DNA from: Mucilaginibacter sp. UR6-11
GTDB lineage: Bacteria; Bacteroidota; Bacteroidia; Sphingobacteriales; Sphingobacteriaceae
Direction of reading: 5' to 3'
Length of the DNA: 64,000 nt
Assembly: GCF_020880695.1 (NCBI RefSeq)
Contig: NZ_JAJIWO010000003.1
Coordinates: forward strand, 186,001-250,000
Under the pieces are notes generated by a model that was not told the DNA's origin, did not search any database, and saw only the letters and a program-made list of their open reading frames with translations. The position numbers and the translations under genes were made by a program. Shown piece by piece: positions 8,350 through 18,449 of the stretch; the stretch's first letter is position 1; each line of letters opens with the position of its first letter.

Positions 8350-9408
8350 GTGATTGTTGAAAAAGAGAAAATTGATATCCGTAGCCTGAGCCTGGACGCC
8401 TTGCAGAAGCACTTTATCCTTATGGACGAAAAAAGCTTCAGGGCCAAACAGGTTTATGAATGGTTATGGAAAAAATCATGCTTTTCGTTCGACGAGATGA
8501 GCAATATTTCAAAAGAACTTCGTGCTAAACTCGAAAACAAATTTGTTATCAATAATGTACAAATTAGCAGTTCGCAGTTTAGTGCTGATAAAACTATAAA
8601 AAATTCTTTCATTTTACACGATCGGCACCTAATTGAGGGTGTTTTAATTCCAACACCGGGCAGAATGACCGCCTGTGTATCTTCACAAGTGGGTTGCAGC
8701 CTCACTTGTAAATTTTGTGCTACCGGGTATATGGAGCGTAAACGCAATCTAAATCCGGACGAAATTTATGACCAGGTAGTGCTTATTGATAAGCAGGCCC
8801 GCGAAAATTATGGCATGCCCCTGAGTAATATTGTTTACATGGGTATGGGCGAACCGTTATTGAATTATAAGAACGTACTTGATTCGGTAGAAAAAATAAC
8901 CTCAGAAGACGGATTGAATATGGCGGCTAAACGCATCACGGTGTCAACCGCGGGCATAGCCAAAATGATAAAGAAGCTTGGCGATGATGGCGTAAAGTTT
9001 AACCTGGCACTGTCATTACATGCTGCTAACGACGAAAAACGTAACACCATAATGCCAATTAATGAGCAAAACTCATTAAAAGCACTGGCCGAAGCTTTAA
9101 AATACTACTACGCCAAAACTAAGAACCCGGTAACATACGAGTATATTATTTTTGACGGTTTTAATGACAATATACAGGACGCTGCCGAACTGGCCCAGTT
9201 TTGCAAACACCTGCCCTGTAAAGTAAATATTATTGAATATAACCCGATATCTTTTGCGTCTTATATAAATGCGGGCGAGGATAAAGTTGAAGCCTTTGCC
9301 GAACATCTGCGTAAAAATGGCGTAAATACCCACCTGCGCCGTAGCCGTGGTAAAGATATTGATGCTGCCTGCGGTCAGCTGGCTATTAAAGAGGGCGCGG
9401 CAAGTTAA
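8350..9408 (+). CDS. rlmN: Dual-specificity 23S rRNA/tRNA m2A methyltransferase
   Basis: A 352-residue radical-SAM enzyme that methylates C2 of adenine in 23S rRNA (A2503 in E. coli) and in some tRNAs. The 4Fe-4S motif is Cys116-x3-Cys120-x2-Cys123 (GCSLTCKFCATG), and the conserved resolving Cys lies near the C-terminus in DAACGQLA. The N-terminal block SLSLDALQKHF...FRAKQVYEWLWKK is typical of RlmN. The start codon is GTG, supported by the conserved N-terminus and by a -7 box 4 nt upstream. Length is normal for the family. Confidence 0.97.
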   Translation: MIVEKEKIDIRSLSLDALQKHFILMDEKSFRAKQVYEWLWKKSCFSFDEMSNISKELRAKLENKFVINNVQISSSQFSADKTIKNSFILHDRHLIEGVLIPTPGRMTACVSSQVGCSLTCKFCATGYMERKRNLNPDEIYDQVVLIDKQARENYGMPLSNIVYMGMGEPLLNYKNVLDSVEKITSEDGLNMAAKRITVSTAGIAKMIKKLGDDGVKFNLALSLHAANDEKRNTIMPINEQNSLKALAEALKYYYAKTKNPVTYEYIIFDGFNDNIQDAAELAQFCKHLPCKVNIIEYNPISFASYINAGEDKVEAFAEHLRKNGVNTHLRRSRGKDIDAACGQLAIKEGAAS

Positions 9409-9511
9409 TTCAATATCGCGATTCTAAATTTTAACATTTGGTGCTTAACATTTTCAATGTCCGGGTTTTTCACAGCCCAAACATCCAATATTTTCTTATC
9501 TTTAATTGTAA

Positions 9512-10051
9512 ATGAAAGGTTATAAATTATTTATAATTACGATAGCTGTACTGGTTGCGATTAACTGCATTTTGCTGGGTGTGTTCTGGTCTAAAAAGAA
9601 CAGGCATTTGCCCGGCAAAAACGGACCGCCACCAATGGCCAGCGATTATTTAATTAAAGAATTAAACTTAACCCTGGCTAAAGAAAAACGATATGACACC
9701 CTGCGGATGCAGCACGCTGAGTTTACCAGGAAACTAAATGAACAAAGTAACAAGTTACGCGACGAGTTTTTTGAAAATATAAAATCACCGGTACCTGACA
9801 CCGCCAGGGCGTACGCTATTGAACGCAAACTGGCCGCAATGCAATTCAGGCTGGATACGGCTACGTTTTATCATTTCCGCAGGTTCCGCGCGATACTGGA
9901 TGCCGACCAGCAGATTAAGTTTGATCATATCCTGCCAAACGTATTGCATATGATGGGCCGGCAACATCCGGAAGCGGAAGACAAAAACCGTAACGGAACG
10001 CAGCCACACAGTCAGGGGCCACCTCCTAACGGGCCGCCACCAGGTAACTAA
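9512..10051 (+). CDS. Membrane-anchored CpxP-like (periplasmic heavy-metal sensor type) protein
   Basis: A 179-residue protein with one N-terminal transmembrane segment (about residues 6-27) and a charged helical periplasmic domain, LTLAKEKRYDTLRMQH followed by FHRRFRAILDADQQIKFDHILP-like helices (the exact text here is FRRFRAILDADQQ). The second helix resembles the LTxxQ motif of CpxP/Spy/ZraP proteins, written here as LDADQQIKF. The tail is Pro/Gly-rich. Such proteins act as periplasmic chaperones or sensors next to sigma-factor operons, but no sigma or anti-sigma gene is present here. A TATCTTTA box (9497-9504) 7 nt before the ATG is a weak promoter match. The family call is moderate. Confidence 0.65.
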   Translation: MKGYKLFIITIAVLVAINCILLGVFWSKKNRHLPGKNGPPPMASDYLIKELNLTLAKEKRYDTLRMQHAEFTRKLNEQSNKLRDEFFENIKSPVPDTARAYAIERKLAAMQFRLDTATFYHFRRFRAILDADQQIKFDHILPNVLHMMGRQHPEAEDKNRNGTQPHSQGPPPNGPPPGN

Positions 10052-10073
10052 CCGCATTGATTGCCCGATAAAA

Positions 10074-10772
10074 ATGAAATTAAAAAGCAGCTACCTGGCC
10101 GATTTCTTATCACTATTATTCCCGCAGCTTTGCCCCGCCTGCGGTACTGATCTGGTAGCGCATGAAAAAATAATCTGTACAGATTGCCTTTATAATTTAC
10201 CGTTAACTAATTTCCACCTGTATGATGATAACATTGTGGCCCGGCAGTTTTGGGGTAAAATTAATTTAGAAAGCGCCTACGCATTATACTATTTTACCAA
10301 AGGCGGTAAAGTGCAAAACCTGATGCATCATTTTAAATATAAGGGCATGCAACAAATAGGCAACTTACTGGGTAATCTGGCCGGAAATCAACTTAATAAA
10401 AATGAAAAATTTAAGGCAGTTGACTACATCATCCCCGTACCGCTTCATAAAAGCCGGTTAAAAGAGCGTGGTTATAATCAAAGCGCCTGCTTTGCCCGCG
10501 GCCTTGCCGAAAAACTAAATGCAACGGTTGAAGAAGACAACCTGATTCGCACCCGAGCTACCGAAACGCAGACCCACCGCTCGCGTTTTGCCCGGTTTGA
10601 AAACATGCAGGAAGTTTTTATTGTAAAAGATGCCGAAAAATTAAAAGGTAAAAATGTACTGCTGGTTGATGACATTGTAACCACCGGATCAACGCTTGAA
10701 GCCTGCGCCATACCGTTGTTAAAAATACCGGGGCTAAAATTAAGCATAGCCACCATAGCCTATGCAGAATAG
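10074..10772 (+). CDS. ComF-family phosphoribosyltransferase-like protein
   Basis: A 232-residue protein with an N-terminal four-Cys zinc-binding knuckle (Cys20, Cys23, Cys35, Cys38) and a C-terminal type I phosphoribosyltransferase domain carrying the PRPP-binding loop VLLVDDIVTTGST (residues 195-207). It matches ComF/GntX proteins, which take part in DNA uptake in naturally competent bacteria but whose enzymatic activity is unclear. It starts 22 nt after the CpxP-like gene, so the two are probably co-transcribed. It converges with the hybrid kinase gene. Confidence 0.9.
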   Translation: MKLKSSYLADFLSLLFPQLCPACGTDLVAHEKIICTDCLYNLPLTNFHLYDDNIVARQFWGKINLESAYALYYFTKGGKVQNLMHHFKYKGMQQIGNLLGNLAGNQLNKNEKFKAVDYIIPVPLHKSRLKERGYNQSACFARGLAEKLNATVEEDNLIRTRATETQTHRSRFARFENMQEVFIVKDAEKLKGKNVLLVDDIVTTGSTLEACAIPLLKIPGLKLSIATIAYAE

Positions 10773-10810
10773 ATTGAATTTCCAGCTTTATAAGCCCGGG
10801 AAACTAAACT

Positions 10811-13800
10811 TTATTGTTTCTGGAACCGGCTTAATTTTTCAAATAACACCTTTGGCTCAAATGGTTTCAGGATATAGTCATTCATGCCGGCATTGCCAAT
10901 GTCGCCCATCTGGCTGGTTAACATGGAGGCAGTTAAGGCAACTATAGGCAGTTGTTTAAAATAAGGCTCGGGTTTACTGCGGATAATCTGGGTAGCTTCC
11001 AATCCGCCCATCTCAGGCATATGGATATCCATTAATACAACATCGTATTTGTTGGCTTCAACTTTATTGACCGCCAGGATTCCGTTTTCAGCAAAATCAA
11101 CTGTAGCACCCCATTTGGTTAATATTTTATTGATCAATAATCTGTTGATCTGGTTATCATCCACCACAAGTACACTTATATTTAATGTTGTTTCCACGGT
11201 ATTGCTCTTGTTTTTTTTGTCGTTTGCCTTATTAAATGTTATAGTAAACCAAAATGTTGAACCTTTACCCGGCTCACTGTCAACATTTATTCTGGAGTCA
11301 TGCAACTCTATCAATCGCTTACTAATTGCCAGCCCTAAACCAGTACCGCCATATTTGCGGGTGGTGCTTTTGTCGGCCTGCTTAAAGGATTCAAATATCG
11401 TATATAATTTATCATTTGCTATACCTATACCGGTATCTGTTACAGAAAAACGTATACGTACATTTTTACGGGTCTGATCAATCACGGCAAGTTCAATTTT
11501 CACACCGCCACGGTCCGTAAATTTCACAGCATTATTTACCAGGTTAAGCAATATCTGCGAGAGCCTGGTAACGTCACCCACCACTATTTCGGGCACTGCC
11601 GGATCAACCTGGGCATCAAGGTATATATTTTTTTCTTTGGTTTTATATTGTAATGATCCGGTGATGCTTTGCACCATCTGGCGCAGGTTAATGCTTTCCT
11701 GCTCAAGCTCTATATTGCCGGTTTCAATCTTGGTAAAATCAAGCACATCATTGATCAGGTTCAACAGGTTGTCTGCCGAAAACTTGAGTACATTAAGGTT
11801 CTCTTTTTGCGACTCCAGCGGATTACCCTCCAATAACAAATGCGACATACCGATCACGGCATTCAGCGGTGTGCGGATCTCATGGCTCATTACAGATATA
11901 AACATATCCTTTGCACGGCTCAACTGCAGGGCTTCCTCCCGGGCGTCAATCAACTCCAGCTCGACTTTCTTTTTGGCGCTTATATCAATAACAACTTCAA
12001 TATATTTATCAACCGCACCCTCCCTGTTCAGGATAACCGAGTTAATAACCGTTATCCACATAGGTGTGCCGTCTTTACGATAACCTAACAGGTCAACCTC
12101 AAATGATTGTTTATTTTTAGAAAGTTCGCGTCCTTTTTGTATAATAGAAACATCCGTAAGCTCGCCTTGCAAAACATCTCCCAGGTGTGTGTTCCTTACA
12201 TCATCAATGTCAAACCCGGTTATTTTTTCAAAGGCATCATTTACCCATTCAATTTCGCCCTGTGCATTGTTAATAACAACGCCGCTGGTGGTATTACTTG
12301 CCACCATTGACAATAGCTTGAGCTCGCTTTCGGTTTTTTTACTTTCGGTGATGTCAAGCATGGTGGTAACCTGCCGTTCAACGTCCCCGGCATCGTTAAA
12401 CAGGGGGCTGTTTGACATTGCTACCCAAACCGGGGTCCTGTCTTTTCTATAGATCAGTATTTCGGCCGTATATGACCTTTTTTCGGTAACGGCATTAATA
12501 GCATCATTAAAAACCTCCATATCGGTTTGCTCGCCTATCAACAGGGTGCCAAACCTTTTGCCTTCCATCTCGGCCAGGGTGTAGCCGGTTATCTTCTCCA
12601 TGGCCTCGTTCATCCAGATAACTAAACCGGTAGCGTCGCGGCTCATCATCCCGCTGGGCGATTTGCGGGCAGCAAAAGACAATATTTCAAGATCCTTCTG
12701 CGCTGTTTTGCGGGCGGTAATATCTGAGATCACCCTTATATATTTCTCAACCCCGCCATCCTTATCAAAAATAATAGAGCTGGTTATTGACAACCACACC
12801 TGCCGGCCGTCTTTACGGGTGGCGTATACATGTACAGAGTACGATTGTTTAGAATTAATATGATCCTGATATCGCTTTATATTTTCCTTATTAATATTGG
12901 GCTCAAAAACGTCAGGCAGGCGCCTGCCTTCAACATCGGCTGTATTAAAACCGGTTAGTTTTTCAAACGCCTCATTTATCCATATTACTTTATCATTAGC
13001 ATCGCTTACGGCCACACCGTTAACCATTTTACCGGCTATCAGCGATAGCTCTTCCAGCTCTGCTAAAATTTTTTTCTGATAAGTGATATCGCGCCCACTG
13101 GCATACCATTTTTCGCCTTTATATATTCCGCACCAGCCTATCCATTTTTCCTGTCCGGCAGCGTCTAAAGTATGCGTTTCCAGGTCAAACGATTGGCCCG
13201 TTGCCTTTGCTTTTTCAATAAGCGGCAAGTACTGCTCACGATTGTTGCCAACCACAAAACTCCACAACGATTGGCCTATGGCCTGCTGAGGATTATAACC
13301 TAAGATAGCGGTAACGGCTTTATTAATGAGCTCGATATTTGAGTCCTTATCGGCAATAAAATGTATTTCGGGCGAGGTATCAAACAGGTTAAAAAACTCT
13401 TTGTGTGCGTCTAATGATTGTTGCAGCTCCTGTTTTTGCTTACGCAATAAGAAATGCGACATTACCTCATCGGCCAGTGTACGCAAGGCATCGCGCTGCT
13501 CAAAGGTTAGCTTGCGCGGCACCATATCAATTACGCATAATGACCCTAACCGGTTACCCTCGGGGTCAATAAGCGGGGCGCCGGCATAAAAGCGGATATG
13601 GCTGTCGCCTTTTACAAACGGGTTATCTTTAAAAGCTTCATCTTCGGCGGCATTGGTAACTTCAAGTATTTCATCATTAAGGATGGTGTAATTACAAAAA
13701 GCGTCGGCACGCGATGTTTGGGTGGCGTCCAAACCAATGATTGATTTGAACCATTGCCTGTCGCTGTCGATCAATGAAATCAGCGCGACAGGCACCTGGC

Positions 13801-13930
13801 AGATATAGGAAGCCAGGCGGGTAATGGCATCATATTCCTTCTCCGGCAACGTGTCAAGTACGTTGTATGAACTAAGCGCTTTGAGGCGCTTAGTTTCCAT
13901 AGCGGACAAGACATTTTGCTTTTGAACCAT
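10811..13930 (-). CDS. Soluble GAF-PAS4 hybrid histidine kinase with C-terminal receiver (1039 aa)
   Basis: Domains in order: GAF (about 20-165), four PAS/PAC modules (about 175-290, 296-410, 418-532, 540-655), HisKA with phospho-acceptor His683 in MSHEIRTPLN, HATPase with GGTGLGLAISKRL (about 790-900), and a receiver domain (about 915-1035) with phospho-acceptor Asp in VVLMDIHMP. No transmembrane segment is visible, so it should sense an intracellular signal, perhaps redox, light or a small ligand; the sensed molecule cannot be read from the sequence. PAS2-PAS4 resemble one another and probably arose by duplication. There is no separate response regulator or HPt gene nearby. It begins 9 nt after the glyA stop, so it is likely co-transcribed with glyA. 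Confidence 0.95.
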   Translation of the reverse strand: MVQKQNVLSAMETKRLKALSSYNVLDTLPEKEYDAITRLASYICQVPVALISLIDSDRQWFKSIIGLDATQTSRADAFCNYTILNDEILEVTNAAEDEAFKDNPFVKGDSHIRFYAGAPLIDPEGNRLGSLCVIDMVPRKLTFEQRDALRTLADEVMSHFLLRKQKQELQQSLDAHKEFFNLFDTSPEIHFIADKDSNIELINKAVTAILGYNPQQAIGQSLWSFVVGNNREQYLPLIEKAKATGQSFDLETHTLDAAGQEKWIGWCGIYKGEKWYASGRDITYQKKILAELEELSLIAGKMVNGVAVSDANDKVIWINEAFEKLTGFNTADVEGRRLPDVFEPNINKENIKRYQDHINSKQSYSVHVYATRKDGRQVWLSITSSIIFDKDGGVEKYIRVISDITARKTAQKDLEILSFAARKSPSGMMSRDATGLVIWMNEAMEKITGYTLAEMEGKRFGTLLIGEQTDMEVFNDAINAVTEKRSYTAEILIYRKDRTPVWVAMSNSPLFNDAGDVERQVTTMLDITESKKTESELKLLSMVASNTTSGVVINNAQGEIEWVNDAFEKITGFDIDDVRNTHLGDVLQGELTDVSIIQKGRELSKNKQSFEVDLLGYRKDGTPMWITVINSVILNREGAVDKYIEVVIDISAKKKVELELIDAREEALQLSRAKDMFISVMSHEIRTPLNAVIGMSHLLLEGNPLESQKENLNVLKFSADNLLNLINDVLDFTKIETGNIELEQESINLRQMVQSITGSLQYKTKEKNIYLDAQVDPAVPEIVVGDVTRLSQILLNLVNNAVKFTDRGGVKIELAVIDQTRKNVRIRFSVTDTGIGIANDKLYTIFESFKQADKSTTRKYGGTGLGLAISKRLIELHDSRINVDSEPGKGSTFWFTITFNKANDKKNKSNTVETTLNISVLVVDDNQINRLLINKILTKWGATVDFAENGILAVNKVEANKYDVVLMDIHMPEMGGLEATQIIRSKPEPYFKQLPIVALTASMLTSQMGDIGNAGMNDYILKPFEPKVLFEKLSRFQKQ

Positions 13931-13939
13931 TATGATCTT

Positions 13940-15214
13940 CTACTCATTATACAACGGAAATTTTTCGGTTAGCTTATGTACCTTTTTACGAACTTTATCC
14001 AGCGAATGTTCGTTTTCGGGATCATTAATTACTTCATCAATCAAAGCAACAATAGCGTCCATTTGTTTCTCCTTCATCCCGCGGGTGGTAACAGCAGCTG
14101 TGCCGATACGGATGCCCGAAGTTATAAAAGGCGACTTATCATCGTAAGGTACCATATTTTTATTGATGGTGATATCTGCTTTAACCAAAGCATTTTCGGC
14201 AGCTTTACCTGTTACGTTTTTATTGCGCAGGTCAATCAGCACCAGGTGGTTATCTGTACCGCCCGAAACTATCTCGTATCCCCTGTCAATAAAAGCTTTT
14301 GCAATAGCCGCGCCATTTTTCTTAACCTGCAGGATATATTTCATATAACTGTCAGATAGTGCCTCGCCAAACGCTATTGCCTTGGCAGCAATGATATGCT
14401 CCAACGGCCCGCCCTGGGTACCGGGGAACACGGCCATATCCAACAGGTTTGACATCATTCTGATCTCGCCTTTCGGGGTTTTTAATCCCCATGGGTTTTC
14501 AAAATCTTTACCCATCATAATGAGGCCGCCACGCGGGCCACGCAGGGTTTTATGGGTGGTGGTGGTAACAATATGGCAATAAGGCAGCGGGTCTGTTAAC
14601 AAACCGCGGGCTATTAAGCCTGCCGGATGCGAAATATCAGCCAGTACCAAAGCGCCTATTTTATCGGCTACCCGGCGGATGAAAGCGTAGTCCCAGTCGC
14701 GCGAATAAGCCGAAGCGCCGCAGATGATCATCTTTGGTTTTTCTTTTAGCGCCACCGCTTCAAGTTGCTCATAATCAACGTAACCTGTATCTTTTTTAAC
14801 CCCATAAAAGTGCGGATCGTATAGTTTACCCGAAAAATTAACGGCCGAGCCATGCGTTAAGTGCCCGCCGTGCGAAAGGTCAAAACCCAATATTTTGTCG
14901 CCAGGCTGTAAACAGGCCAGCATAACCGCCGCATTTGCCTGCGCGCCAGAGTGTGGCTGCACGTTGGCCCATTCGGCATTAAACAATTGCTTGGCACGCT
15001 CAATAGCAATGGTTTCAATTTCATCAACTACCTGGCAGCCGCCGTAGTAACGTTTACCTGGCAGGCCTTCGGCATATTTATTGGTTGCAACAGAGCCTGC
15101 TGCTTCCATAACCTGCTTGCTTACAAAGTTTTCTGATGCTATAAGTTCTAGCCCTTCTTCCTGGCGCTGTTGTTCTTCATCCAACAGCTTAAATATAAGT
15201 TTGTCTCTTTTCAT
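13940..15214 (-). CDS. glyA: Serine hydroxymethyltransferase
   Basis: A 424-residue PLP enzyme that interconverts serine and glycine and charges tetrahydrofolate with one-carbon units in the cytoplasm. Lys222 in [14 protein letters not shown] is the expected Schiff-base lysine. Other family blocks are [28 protein letters not shown] and [14 protein letters not shown]. Length is normal. It is followed after 9 nt by the hybrid histidine kinase. The upstream region of about 310 nt holds no riboswitch that I can recognise. Confidence 0.97.
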   Translation of the reverse strand: MKRDKLIFKLLDEEQQRQEEGLELIASENFVSKQVMEAAGSVATNKYAEGLPGKRYYGGCQVVDEIETIAIERAKQLFNAEWANVQPHSGAQANAAVMLACLQPGDKILGFDLSHGGHLTHGSAVNFSGKLYDPHFYGVKKDTGYVDYEQLEAVALKEKPKMIICGASAYSRDWDYAFIRRVADKIGALVLADISHPAGLIARGLLTDPLPYCHIVTTTTHKTLRGPRGGLIMMGKDFENPWGLKTPKGEIRMMSNLLDMAVFPGTQGGPLEHIIAAKAIAFGEALSDSYMKYILQVKKNGAAIAKAFIDRGYEIVSGGTDNHLVLIDLRNKNVTGKAAENALVKADITINKNMVPYDDKSPFITSGIRIGTAAVTTRGMKEKQMDAIVALIDEVINDPENEHSLDKVRKKVHKLTEKFPLYNE

Positions 15215-15524
15215 TGTGATGCTTAAAATCGCGACTAAGTTAGTAAAGATTAGAGATTTAAGACTACAGGTTTAGTGGATTTTGTATTTACGTTTAAAAC
15301 TTTTAGGGGATGTTAATAACTATGCCCGCCGCCTGGCTGCGCGTAATTACTGCGGATATTTTGAGCCAACACCCTCATACCAAATTTGTTAAACGTATTA
15401 GGCTTCCGGTAAGAAATTATTGCGGGCGGGCGCTAATATAAATTTAAGCTGTAACATTTTATGCTATTACCATTATGGCGCCGGTAATTAGTGATTGGTT
15501 TATTGGGGTTTGTTGGGCGTGCAG
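15215..15524. other. Intergenic region between glyA and scpA
   Basis: 310 nt with no convincing gene. It holds the 5' leader of glyA (minus strand) and the 3' end of the scpA unit. Near 15244-15262 there is one copy of a short GATTAGAGATTT motif, also seen beside dxs. No TAnnTTTG box stands out, and I see no rho-independent terminator after scpA. Confidence 0.6.
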
Positions 15525-16274
15525 TTAATCGCCCACCTTTGCCGAGATCCAAAAGTTATTGTAGCCCAGGCCTATTTGTATATCAATCAGTTCCTGTTGC
15601 AGCATCTCCAGCACGGCCAGGAAATTGTAAACGAAATGCACCCGGTTCTCTGATTGGTTGGCGATGGCTTTAAAGTCCATCATTTTGTTGATACGCAGCA
15701 GGTCGTCAATGGCTTTCTTTTGCTTCTCGATGGTGTAGGGGTACTGGGTTACGGTATGGGTAACCTCTTCGCTGCGGTTGTTGTAGTTGCGCATCAGGCG
15801 GGTGTATACCATCATCAGCTTGTATAAACTTACGTCGGATAGTTCTTCGCCGGGGGTGGCCACGCGTTCGGCCTGTTCAACGTCGTGCTGGATATTGCCG
15901 CGGCGCTCCTGTTTAAGGCGCTCTTCTTCCAGCGGGCGGATCTCTTCGCATAGCTCCTTAAACTTTTTATATTCAATCAGCTTGCGGATCAGTTCTTCGC
16001 GGGTATCCACCTCATTTTCGCCGCTTTCGGCTTCGTGGCGGGGCAGCAGCATTTTGGCCTTAATGCGCATCAGCGTAGCGGCAACAAAAATAAACTCGCT
16101 GGCCAGCTCAATGTTAAGGCTCACCATCTGGTGGATGTAGTTTAAAAAATCATCGGCAATACGGGCGATGGGGATATCGTGGATCTCCAGTTCATCGCGT
16201 TCAATAAAAAACAGCAGCAGGTCAAACGGACCTTCAAACTGGGGTAATTTTATTTCAAAGCCTTCTTGCTCCAT
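15525..16274 (-). CDS. scpA: Segregation and condensation protein A
   Basis: A 249-residue kleisin subunit of the SMC-ScpAB condensin, which compacts and segregates the chromosome. It shows the ScpA N-terminal block FEGPFDLLLFFIERDELEIHDIPIARIADDFL (in pieces: FEGPFDLLLFFI, then IHDIPIARIADDF), the helix ASEFIFVAATLMRIKAKMLL-type region around residues 58-78, and an acidic middle (about 80-130). The C-terminal winged helix is short. No scpB is visible nearby. It is transcribed divergently from dxs across 138 nt. Confidence 0.93.
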   Translation of the reverse strand: MEQEGFEIKLPQFEGPFDLLLFFIERDELEIHDIPIARIADDFLNYIHQMVSLNIELASEFIFVAATLMRIKAKMLLPRHEAESGENEVDTREELIRKLIEYKKFKELCEEIRPLEEERLKQERRGNIQHDVEQAERVATPGEELSDVSLYKLMMVYTRLMRNYNNRSEEVTHTVTQYPYTIEKQKKAIDDLLRINKMMDFKAIANQSENRVHFVYNFLAVLEMLQQELIDIQIGLGYNNFWISAKVGD

Positions 16275-16412
16275 AACTACGGGTAAAAATACACCTTATT
16301 GATTTTAAACAAATTAAAAAAAGCAATATCAAACAAATTTTACTGCCGAATGTCCCTAAAATATGAATTAAACTTGCTTACTTTGTAAGTTAATATACGC
16401 TTAAACATATCA

Positions 16413-18341
16413 ATGCAGGTAAAGGCCGGTGATTTATTAGAAAAGATAAACTATCCATCTGATTTAAAGAAGCTTAGTGAAGACGAACTTGAACAGGTTT
16501 GCCAGGAGCTGCGTCAATATATTATTGACGTGGTATCTGTTAATGGCGGTCACTTTGCTGCAAGCCTGGGCGTGGTTGAGCTAACCGTGGCCCTGCATTA
16601 TATTTTAAACACCCCGTATGACCAATTGGTATGGGACGTGGGCCACCAGGCTTACGGGCATAAAATACTAACCGGCCGCCGCGATGTATTTGATACCAAC
16701 CGCATCCATGGCGGCATAAGCGGGTTCCCAAAACGGTCGGAGAGTATTTATGATACCTTCGGTGTCGGGCATTCGTCTACCTCTATATCCGCAGCGTTGG
16801 GTATGGCGGTGGCATCGCAATACAAGGGTGAAACCGACCGGCAGCACGTGGCCGTTATAGGCGACGGATCAATAACCGCGGGGATGGCGTTTGAGGCACT
16901 TAACCATGCCGGCATTGAAAATTCAAACCTGCTGGTTATCCTTAACGACAACAATATGGCCATTGACCCTAATGTTGGCGCGTTAAAAGATTATTTAACG
17001 TCTATAACCACTTCTAAGCCCTACAATCGTTTCAGGGATGATATTGCCGGCGTGCTGGCTAAAATATCGTCTATAGGCCCCGATGCCTATAATATGGTGC
17101 AAAAAATAGAGAAAAGCATTAAAGGCACCCTGCTTAAACGCAGTAACTTTTTTGAGGCCTTAAAATTCAGATACTTTGGCCCTATTGACGGGCATGATGT
17201 AAAAAACCTGGTTAAGATATTAAATGACCTGCGCGATATACCGGGGCCAAAACTATTACACTGTATCACCACCAAAGGCAAGGGCTACGCGCTGGCCGAG
17301 AAGGACCAGACCAAGTGGCACGCCCCCGGTTTGTTTGATAAGATCACCGGCGAGATCAAGAAAACAAAACACGAAAAACCGCAGCCGCCAAAATACCAGG
17401 ATGTTTTTGGACATAGTATTATTGAGCTGGCCGAAGCTAACCCTAAAATAATGGGGATAACGCCGGCCATGCCATCGGGCTGTTCATTAAATTTGATGAT
17501 GAAGGCCATGCCCAACCGCGCGTTTGACGTGGGCATTGCCGAGCAGCATGCCGTAACGTTTTCGGCCGGTTTAGCTACGCAGGGGTTAATCCCGTTCTGC
17601 AATATCTATTCCAGCTTTATGCAGCGGGCCTATGACCAGGTGATCCATGATGTTGCCATACAAAAGTTAAACGTTGTGTTTTGCCTTGACCGTGCCGGTA
17701 TGGCCGGTGCCGACGGCCCTACGCATCATGGCGCTTATGACCTGGCGTATATGCGCTGCATACCCAATATGACGGTGTCTGCCCCGATGAATGAAGAAGA
17801 GTTGCGCAACCTGATGTTTACCGCGCAGCAGGATGATATGGGCCCGTTCGTGATCCGTTATCCGCGGGGCAACGGTGTTATGATAGACTGGCAGCGGCCG
17901 TTTAAAGCTATCCCGGTAGGCAAGGGCCGTAAAATATGCGACGGTGAAGATGTAGCCATATTAACCATTGGCCATATAGGCAACGAGGCTGTAAAGGCCA
18001 CTGCCGAATTAAACGCCGAAGGTTATTACCCGGCACATTATGATCTGCGTTTTGTAAAACCGCTGGATGAGGCGTTACTGCATGAAGTGTTTAAAAAATT
18101 CGGCAAAGTAGTTACGGTTGAAGACGGGTGTATAGAAGGCGGAATGGGCAGCGCGGTACTTGAGTTTATGGCGGATAATAATTATAAAGCCCAGGTAATA
18201 CGCCTAGGCATCCCCGACGTTGTTGTGGAGCACGGCGAGCAGCCCGAGCTTTGGGCCGAATGCGGGTATGATGCACAGGGGATCATAACACAGGTAAAAA
18301 ATATAGCCTTAAAACATAATACACATACAATAGCCAGTTAG
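16413..18341 (+). CDS. dxs: 1-deoxy-D-xylulose-5-phosphate synthase
   Basis: A 642-residue thiamine-diphosphate enzyme that condenses pyruvate with glyceraldehyde 3-phosphate, the first step of the MEP isoprenoid pathway. The ThDP/Mg motif [14 protein letters not shown]...NDNNMAID, the His in [14 protein letters not shown] and the transketolase central block [15 protein letters not shown] are present, as is the C-terminal transketolase domain. Length is normal. The start ATG at 16413 gives the usual leader, ending in [14 protein letters not shown] bidirectional terminator follows. Confidence 0.97.
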   Translation: MQVKAGDLLEKINYPSDLKKLSEDELEQVCQELRQYIIDVVSVNGGHFAASLGVVELTVALHYILNTPYDQLVWDVGHQAYGHKILTGRRDVFDTNRIHGGISGFPKRSESIYDTFGVGHSSTSISAALGMAVASQYKGETDRQHVAVIGDGSITAGMAFEALNHAGIENSNLLVILNDNNMAIDPNVGALKDYLTSITTSKPYNRFRDDIAGVLAKISSIGPDAYNMVQKIEKSIKGTLLKRSNFFEALKFRYFGPIDGHDVKNLVKILNDLRDIPGPKLLHCITTKGKGYALAEKDQTKWHAPGLFDKITGEIKKTKHEKPQPPKYQDVFGHSIIELAEANPKIMGITPAMPSGCSLNLMMKAMPNRAFDVGIAEQHAVTFSAGLATQGLIPFCNIYSSFMQRAYDQVIHDVAIQKLNVVFCLDRAGMAGADGPTHHGAYDLAYMRCIPNMTVSAPMNEEELRNLMFTAQQDDMGPFVIRYPRGNGVMIDWQRPFKAIPVGKGRKICDGEDVAILTIGHIGNEAVKATAELNAEGYYPAHYDLRFVKPLDEALLHEVFKKFGKVVTVEDGCIEGGMGSAVLEFMADNNYKAQVIRLGIPDVVVEHGEQPELWAECGYDAQGIITQVKNIALKHNTHTIAS

Positions 18342-18381
18342 AGATTGGTGATTAGAGATTAGGGCTTGTCGCCTTAAAATA

Positions 18382-18418
18382 AAAAAGAGCGATGATTGTT
18401 AAAGTCATCGCTCTTTTT
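18382..18418. terminator. Bidirectional terminator between dxs and the Wzi/RemB-like gene
   Basis: A 14-bp inverted repeat (18382-18395 with 18405-18418, 9-nt loop) has A-runs on one side and T-runs on the other, so it can terminate dxs on the plus strand and the convergent gene on the minus strand. It is flanked on both sides by short GATTAGAGATT-type repeats in opposite orientation (about 18344-18361 and 18430-18446). Confidence 0.9.
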
Positions 18419-18449
18419 ATTAGTCAAAAAAATCTCTAATCTCTAAAAA

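Noticed and set aside
10796..10815. Terminator between the ComF-like gene and the hybrid kinase
   Set aside because: Only a weak AAAC/GTTT pairing is visible, without a T-run.
15215..15524. A glycine or tetrahydrofolate riboswitch before glyA
   Set aside because: I could not find the conserved cores of these riboswitches by eye on the minus strand.
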